From Nitrososphaerota archaeon (GTDB lineage: Archaea; Thermoproteota; Nitrososphaeria; Nitrososphaerales; Nitrosopumilaceae), in contig JAANXC010000028.1 in assembly GCA_018263495.1 (NCBI GenBank), positions 1 through 10,401 of the forward strand: 10,401 bases of DNA. Reading direction: 5' to 3'. The position numbers and the translations under genes are program-made. Below, piece after piece: positions 6,213 through 10,401 of the stretch. The number at the start of each line of letters is the position of its first letter. Within the stretch, counting starts at the first letter, position 1. The notes under the pieces were generated by a model. That model made no database searches, had not been told where the DNA came from, and saw nothing but the letters and a program-made list of their open reading frames with translations.

Positions 6213-7034
6213 ATGACTAGCACATATGCCGTGATAGGAGATCCAATAGATCATTCTCTATCTCCAAATATACACAATGCTGCCTTTCGCCACTTAGAAT
6301 TAGACCATACCTACATTGCATACAAAATACCTGCTGGAGAGCTATCTGCGGGAATAGATGCGCTAAAGGCAATAAAAATTGCTGGATTTAATGTCACAAT
6401 TCCTCATAAAATTGAAATGATGAAGTTTTTGGATGAGATGGACACAACATGCAAAGTAATTGGAGCAGTAAATACAGTATCAAATGATAATGGGAGGCTT
6501 AAGGGCTATAACACAGACATGATAGGATTTCTAGATCCTATAAAAAAAAGAAATCTAACAATAAAAGATTCCCAAGTAATGCTTTTGGGTGCGGGTGGAG
6601 CTGCAAGAGCAATAGTAACAGCTATGGTTAAAGAAAAAGCAAGTAAAATTACAATTGTAAACAGAACTCTGGAAAATGCAAACAAATTAGCCGAGTTCGC
6701 AAAAAAAATTGGAGGCAATACTGACATAGTTTCATTACAAGAAGCCAATGAATTAATTTCGGATCATAAATTTATTATAAATTCAACTTCGATTGGTATG
6801 AAGAATGAACCAAGTCCTATGTCAACTAAGAACATAAATGAAAATTCGATAGTTTACGATGTTGTATATCAGCCAATGAATACAGATCTCATTAAGAAAT
6901 CAAAAGAAAATGGTGCGACTATAATTTATGGCTATGAAATGCTTTTGAGTCAAGCTGCATGTTCGTTTGAAATTTGGCATAAGACGGAAGCTCCATATGA
7001 TGTTATGAAAAAAGCATTACTTGGAGGAGTTTGA
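6213..7034 (+). CDS. aroE: Shikimate dehydrogenase
   Basis: This 273-aa NADP-dependent enzyme reduces 3-dehydroshikimate to shikimate. The substrate domain shows GDPIDHSLSP (9-18) with the two serines that bind the shikimate carboxylate, NVTIPHK (60-66) with catalytic K66, IGAVNTV (83-89), and GYNTDMIGF (98-106) with catalytic D102. The nucleotide-binding domain has LGAGGAARA (125-133) and NRT (150-152), the latter usually linked with NADP preference. INSTSIGM (189-196), YDVVYQP (215-221) and GYEMLLSQA (240-248) complete the family pattern. Length is normal for monofunctional AroE. It begins immediately after aroD and its TGA overlaps the ATG of shikimate kinase by one base (TGATG). Confidence 0.95.
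   Translation: MTSTYAVIGDPIDHSLSPNIHNAAFRHLELDHTYIAYKIPAGELSAGIDALKAIKIAGFNVTIPHKIEMMKFLDEMDTTCKVIGAVNTVSNDNGRLKGYNTDMIGFLDPIKKRNLTIKDSQVMLLGAGGAARAIVTAMVKEKASKITIVNRTLENANKLAEFAKKIGGNTDIVSLQEANELISDHKFIINSTSIGMKNEPSPMSTKNINENSIVYDVVYQPMNTDLIKKSKENGATIIYGYEMLLSQAACSFEIWHKTEAPYDVMKKALLGGV
7023..7029 (+). promoter_or_regulatory. Shine-Dalgarno site of shikimate kinase
   Basis: GGAGGAG lies within the last codons of aroE, 4 nt before the ATG at 7034. It is the clearest ribosome binding site in the window and selects the ATG at 7034 over the adjacent TTG at 7031. Confidence 0.75.
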
Positions 7035-7888
7035 TGACAATAGTAAAAGCAACTATTCACGGTGCAATTTCTATAGTAAATGCAATTGCAACAGGCAAAG
7101 GAGCAGCACTTGGTATTTCAAAGAAGGTTGATGTTGAAATGGAAACATCACATGGGAATGGCATTGTAATTGAAATACAAAATAAGCCAATGAAATCACG
7201 TTTAATCAATAGAGTTATTCAAAAAATTGTTCCAAAAAGTGAGCTCTCTAAAACGAAATTGAGAATTTCGCTGGACACAGAAATTCCAGCAGGATATGGA
7301 TTAAAAAGTTCAAGTGCAATTTCGACAGCAGTAGCAATGGCATCTGCAAAACTATTCAAGCCTCAGATGAATGATATTGAAATATTAAATGTCGGTGTGG
7401 ATGCGTCTATTGAAACTAAAGTTAGTTTGACGGGAGCATATGATGATGCATGTGCATGTTATTACGGCGGATTTGTTGTTACAGATAATCATAGGAAAAA
7501 GCTGGTCCATTCTGAAAAATGTCTTAATCACGTATCTGCTGTAATTTTCATACCTAAATCAAGAAAAAGAGGTAATATTAGAAAACTTAAGGTGTCAAGT
7601 AGTGATTTTGAGCAGGCTTGGAATCTTGCAAAAAAATCTGATTATTGGAATGCCATGATTCTAAACGGTCTAGCAACATCTGCCATACTAAGCTCAGAAC
7701 CAAAAATTATTCCAAAATTAATTGAGAATGGCGCGTTAGGTGCTTCGGTTTCGGGTAATGGTCCATCAATAGCTGCTATTGTTAGAAATGATTCTATATC
7801 AAAGATAAAGAAAGTATTTTCCTCACTTGATGGGAACACCACCGTATCTGAAATAAATAACAAAAAGGCTGAAGTGCATGAAATGTAG
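7034..7888 (+). CDS. aroK: Shikimate kinase, archaeal GHMP type
   Basis: The 284-aa product phosphorylates shikimate to shikimate 3-phosphate with ATP. It belongs to the GHMP kinase superfamily and is unrelated to bacterial AroK/AroL P-loop kinases. The ATP-binding GHMP motif is PAGYGLKSSSA at 85-95; the substrate-side segment LTGAYDDACACYYGG spans 132-146; the C-terminal glycine motif is GASVSGNGPS at 236-245. The N-terminus IHGAISIVNAI with a Gly-rich GKGAALGI follows the archaeal shikimate kinase pattern. Homoserine kinase and mevalonate kinase are the nearest alternatives, but the DD motif and cluster context support shikimate kinase. The ATG at 7034 follows a good Shine-Dalgarno site and overlaps the aroE stop. 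The end overlaps aroA by 11 nt. Some annotators use the symbol aroK for this non-homologous enzyme. Confidence 0.92.
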   Translation: MTIVKATIHGAISIVNAIATGKGAALGISKKVDVEMETSHGNGIVIEIQNKPMKSRLINRVIQKIVPKSELSKTKLRISLDTEIPAGYGLKSSSAISTAVAMASAKLFKPQMNDIEILNVGVDASIETKVSLTGAYDDACACYYGGFVVTDNHRKKLVHSEKCLNHVSAVIFIPKSRKRGNIRKLKVSSSDFEQAWNLAKKSDYWNAMILNGLATSAILSSEPKIIPKLIENGALGASVSGNGPSIAAIVRNDSISKIKKVFSSLDGNTTVSEINNKKAEVHEM

Positions 7889-9146
7889 AGTAGAAAAATC
7901 TGAGATTGATGGACATATAGAATGTCCTGCTAACAAAAGTTATACACATAGAGCAATTTTTCTAGCATCATTAGCCATTGACAAAAGTATTATCAAAAAT
8001 ATTTTGAGATCAGGCGATACTAATGCCACAATTAACGCTTGCAAAAACTTTGGCGTGGAAATAAAAGATGTAGGAGACGATATAACAGTCACCAGCGCAA
8101 GTGTACTAAAACTACAAAGCAATACCATAGATGCTGCTAATTCTGGAACAACCATTAGGATTGCAACTGCGATTTCAGCCTTAGCAAATGACAAAATAGT
8201 TTTAACAGGAGATTCAAGCCTCAAAAAACGACCAATGCAACCATTACTTGATGCTCTAGAATCACTAGGAGCTAAATGTAGTTCTTCCAATGGCAATCCA
8301 CCCATATCAGTTTCAGGGGAAATAAAGGGAGGGGAAGTTGAAATTCCTGGAGATATTTCAAGCCAGTTCATTTCAGCTTTAATGATTACTGCTCCAAAAT
8401 TAGAAAATGGTCTAATACTAAACATTCAGGGCAAATTAGTATCAAAGCCTTACATTGATGCAACGATTACCATGATGAAGAAATTTGGTGTTGAAGTAGA
8501 AACTAAAACTCCATATAAAAAATACATTATACCCGAACAAAATTACAAAGCCACAACTTTGACAATACCATCTGATTTTTCCAGCCTTGCGTTATTACTA
8601 TCAGCAGCTGTATTGCTTGGAGAAAACCTTACGATACAAGTATCTACAGGATCTATGCCACAAGCAGATGAGGCAATCATTGACATTTTAGAAATCATGG
8701 GAGTGGTAATTACGTTAGATAAGAATACAATAAAAATAAAATCTCCAGAAAAACTTGATGGTGGAAAATTTGATTTAAGTAACTCTCCAGATCTTATTCC
8801 TGCTATTGCAATACTTGCTTTAAAAACATCAAAGCCAATTGAAATTTTCAATGTTGAACATGCAAGATACAAAGAAACAGATAGAATTGCCATGATTGCA
8901 CGAGAACTTACTAAATTAGGAATTAAGGTTGTAGAAAAAAAAGACGGGTTAATACTGAACAACTCGGATAATTTGACTGGCGCTGATCTAAATTCTGAAA
9001 ATGATCATAGATTATTCATGGCATTTTGTATAGCTGGTATGTATGTTGGAAATTGTACAATATCGGATCCAGAATCTGTGGATATTTCATATCCAGATTT
9101 CATTTCTGAAATGAAAAGAATTGGTTGTAAAATTTTTCTTGATTGA
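7878..9146 (+). CDS. aroA: 3-phosphoshikimate 1-carboxyvinyltransferase (EPSP synthase)
   Basis: This 422-aa enzyme transfers the enolpyruvyl group of PEP to shikimate 3-phosphate. It shows the two-domain inverted repeat family pattern at normal length. Active-site residues visible are K20, S21 and R25 in PANKSYTHRA, the PEP loop NSGTTIR at 88-94, R118 in LKKRPM, the SSQF segment (161-164), the likely catalytic D305 in SNSPDLIPA, E333 and R336 in YKETDR, and H377-R378 in NDHR. The PEP loop has Ile95 where E. coli has Pro101 and Ser89 for Ala95; these changes look like lineage variation and I draw no functional conclusion. The ATG overlaps shikimate kinase by 11 nt; only a weak GAAGTG precedes it, too close to act as a standard ribosome binding site, so coupling is likely. 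Confidence 0.95.
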   Translation: MKCRVEKSEIDGHIECPANKSYTHRAIFLASLAIDKSIIKNILRSGDTNATINACKNFGVEIKDVGDDITVTSASVLKLQSNTIDAANSGTTIRIATAISALANDKIVLTGDSSLKKRPMQPLLDALESLGAKCSSSNGNPPISVSGEIKGGEVEIPGDISSQFISALMITAPKLENGLILNIQGKLVSKPYIDATITMMKKFGVEVETKTPYKKYIIPEQNYKATTLTIPSDFSSLALLLSAAVLLGENLTIQVSTGSMPQADEAIIDILEIMGVVITLDKNTIKIKSPEKLDGGKFDLSNSPDLIPAIAILALKTSKPIEIFNVEHARYKETDRIAMIARELTKLGIKVVEKKDGLILNNSDNLTGADLNSENDHRLFMAFCIAGMYVGNCTISDPESVDISYPDFISEMKRIGCKIFLD

Positions 9147-9176
9147 TAGGAAATTACTTGCCAAAAAAATCGTAGA

Positions 9177-9187
9177 GTTATATTTAT
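9177..9187 (+). promoter_or_regulatory. TATA-like box before chorismate synthase (internal operon promoter)
   Basis: GTTATATTTAT is centred about 25 nt before the TTG at 9207, within the only real gap (about 60 nt) of the aro cluster. No Shine-Dalgarno site precedes the TTG. Position and composition match the leaderless promoters elsewhere in the window, suggesting independent transcription of aroC and the chorismate mutase gene. Confidence 0.5.
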
Positions 9188-9206
9188 CTTAAATAATATT
9201 ATATTG

Positions 9207-10301
9207 TTGGCAGGAAGTTCAATTGGACGTAATTTAGTCTTAACAAGTTTTGGTGAAAGCCATGGCAAATGTGTGGGCGCAGTACTTGATGGCTGTCCTG
9301 CAGGTCTGGAATTAAATGAAAAAGATATACAAAAAATGCTTGATTTAAGGAGACCTGGTCAATCACTGGTTTCAACGCAAAGAAAAGAGGGCGACATTGT
9401 AGAGATTCTTTCTGGCGTGTTTAGAGGATACACTACAGGTGCGCCAATTACAACGATCATCTGGAACAAAGATCATGATTCAAAAAGTTATGCTAAATTA
9501 AAAACCACAATGAGACCGGGTCACTCTGACTATCCTGCTTTTGTAAAATACAAAAAATTCAATGATCATCGTGGCGGTGGTAGATTTTCCGGAAGATTGA
9601 CAGCCACGCATGTAATGGGCGGTGCAATTGCAAGAAAGTTGCTTAAAGCCACACTTGGTGTTGAAACAAACGCGTACACATGCCAAATTGGAAAGATAGG
9701 GATGAAAAATCAAGCTACTAGACAATCACTCAAATCAATATATACAAACGAAGTCAGGTGCCCTGAAAAGGCAATCGCAGGAAAAATGAAAAAGTCAATA
9801 CTTGATGCTAGGAAAAAGGGCGATTCGTTGGGAGGTATTATTGAATCTGTAACAAACAATATTCCTGTTGGGCTGGGAGAGCCAATTTTTAGCTCACTAG
9901 AATCAGAACTTAGTAAAGCCATTTATGCAATACCCGCTGTTAAGGGAGTTGAATTTGGTTCTGGATTTTCTGGTTCTGAAAAACATGGTTCACAAAATAA
10001 TGATTCTTACACATTCCGTAATGGCAAGGTGATTACTAAAACAAACAATGCCGGTGGAATTTTAGGCGGCATATCAAATGGAATGCCAATAGTAATGCGA
10101 GTTGCCTTCAAGCCAGCTTCATCAATTGGCAAGATTCAGGAAACGGTTGATCTCAAAACTAAGAAAAATACAAAATTAAGAGTAGAAGGCAGACACGACC
10201 CATGCGTAGTGCCACGAGCACCTCCTGTTGTTGATTCTATAGTATCGCTAGTAATTGCAGATCAAGCATTGCAAGGCGGTTTCATAAAACCAGTTATCTA
10301 A
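9207..10301 (+). CDS. aroC: Chorismate synthase
   Basis: The 364-aa product eliminates phosphate from EPSP to give chorismate, needing reduced FMN. Family signatures are clear: SFGESHG at 14-20 with catalytic H19, RRPGQS (48-53), MRPGHSDYP at 102-110 with the second catalytic histidine H106, the DHRGGGRFSGRLTA segment at 120-133, NNAGGILGGISNG (280-292), and GRHDPCVVPRAPPVVDS (328-344) with the conserved aspartate D343. Length is normal. I chose the second of two adjacent TTG codons (9207, not 9204) because the family usually begins M-A-G-x-S-I-G-R; the TATA box spacing fits either. It is separated from aroA by about 60 nt, unlike the other tightly linked genes, and is followed after 1 nt by chorismate mutase. 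Confidence 0.95.
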   Translation: MAGSSIGRNLVLTSFGESHGKCVGAVLDGCPAGLELNEKDIQKMLDLRRPGQSLVSTQRKEGDIVEILSGVFRGYTTGAPITTIIWNKDHDSKSYAKLKTTMRPGHSDYPAFVKYKKFNDHRGGGRFSGRLTATHVMGGAIARKLLKATLGVETNAYTCQIGKIGMKNQATRQSLKSIYTNEVRCPEKAIAGKMKKSILDARKKGDSLGGIIESVTNNIPVGLGEPIFSSLESELSKAIYAIPAVKGVEFGSGFSGSEKHGSQNNDSYTFRNGKVITKTNNAGGILGGISNGMPIVMRVAFKPASSIGKIQETVDLKTKKNTKLRVEGRHDPCVVPRAPPVVDSIVSLVIADQALQGGFIKPVI

Positions 10302-10302
10302 A

Positions 10303-10401
10303 ATGTCAGATATAGAGGAACATCGTAAGAAAATTGAAGAGATAACGCTTGAGATGATCAAGCTGTTAAAGACAAGAACAGACATTGCCAAGCAGATAGG
10401 C
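10303..10401 (+). CDS. aroQ: Chorismate mutase, AroQ type (N-terminal part, runs off the right edge)
   Basis: An ATG at 10303, one base after the aroC stop, opens a frame that continues to the window end (33 residues). It begins MSDIEEHRKKIEEITLEMIK and continues through LLKTRTDIAKQIG. This matches the first helix of the AroQ all-alpha chorismate mutase fold, whose pattern is R-x-x-I-x-x-I, then L-x-x-L, then R-x-x-I-A-x-x-I-G; the arginine in KTRTD would contact the substrate. The enzyme converts chorismate to prephenate, the branch to Phe and Tyr. Whether it is a free mutase or fused to prephenate dehydratase or dehydrogenase cannot be seen here. Being next to aroC and sharing its promoter fits the pathway. 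Confidence 0.85.
   Translation, partial: MSDIEEHRKKIEEITLEMIKLLKTRTDIAKQIG

Noticed and set aside
5861..6223. 120-codon open frame on - within aroD
   Set aside because: Antisense to the active-site region of aroD, with no recognisable features and no promoter in its own direction.
7940..8425. 161-codon open frame on - within aroA
   Set aside because: It lies opposite the full-length, motif-complete EPSP synthase and its product shows no recognisable domain; long antisense frames are expected in this composition.
8543..8962. 139-codon open frame on - within aroA
   Set aside because: Same reasoning: antisense to conserved aroA segments, Ser/Ile-rich product with no motifs.
9204..9206. First TTG as the start of chorismate synthase
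   Set aside because: It would add one residue before the usual M-A-G-x-S-I-G-R start; the second TTG at 9207 matches the family better, though both are possible.

Overview
This window reads as ordinary, gene-dense chromosome of a low-GC archaeon, most likely a marine ammonia-oxidising lineage of the Nitrososphaerota (Thaumarchaeota, Nitrosopumilus-like). Three things point there. The shikimate genes are the archaeal versions: 2-amino-3,7-dideoxyheptulosonate synthase, dehydroquinate synthase II and a GHMP-type shikimate kinase. Most unlinked genes have an A/T-rich TATA-like box about 24-30 nt before the start codon and no Shine-Dalgarno site, as expected for leaderless archaeal transcripts. 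TTG and GTG starts are frequent. The genus assignment is inference; the archaeal assignment is firm.

Layout. Positions 1-224 (minus strand, running off the left edge) hold the start of a very basic Lys/Arg/Thr protein built on perfect 15-bp and 27-bp tandem repeats. Positions 322-942 hold two small convergent cysteine-rich genes: a 124-aa unknown (+) and a 77-aa stand-alone DnaJ-type zinc-finger protein (-). Positions 1053-3610 hold a UbiD-family decarboxylase (+) and a radical-SAM enzyme most like MqnC (-), convergent, with their stop codons sharing one TTAA. Positions 3705-10401 hold a shikimate/chorismate cluster, all on + and tightly packed: ADH synthase, dehydroquinate synthase II, aroD, aroE, shikimate kinase, aroA, aroC and the beginning of a chorismate mutase, which runs off the right edge.

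How the genes work together. The aro genes lie in the order of the reactions, from the first aldol step through chorismate to the first step towards Phe/Tyr. No DAHP synthase is present; the archaeal route through an amino-dideoxy-heptulosonate replaces it. The first six genes touch, overlap or are separated by at most 5 nt, and appear to be driven from one promoter just before 3705. A second TATA-like element before aroC suggests that chorismate synthase and chorismate mutase can also be transcribed separately. The MqnC-like and UbiD-like genes next to this cluster fit the futalosine route from chorismate to menaquinone (MqnC plus a late prenylated-FMN-dependent decarboxylation), so the window may bring together chorismate synthesis and one of its sinks. 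That link is inferred from family membership and proximity.

I see no mobile element, CRISPR array, tRNA, rRNA or clear riboswitch. The least explained parts are the repetitive basic protein at the left edge and the two small cysteine-rich proteins; I found no convincing evidence of a wholly new system.
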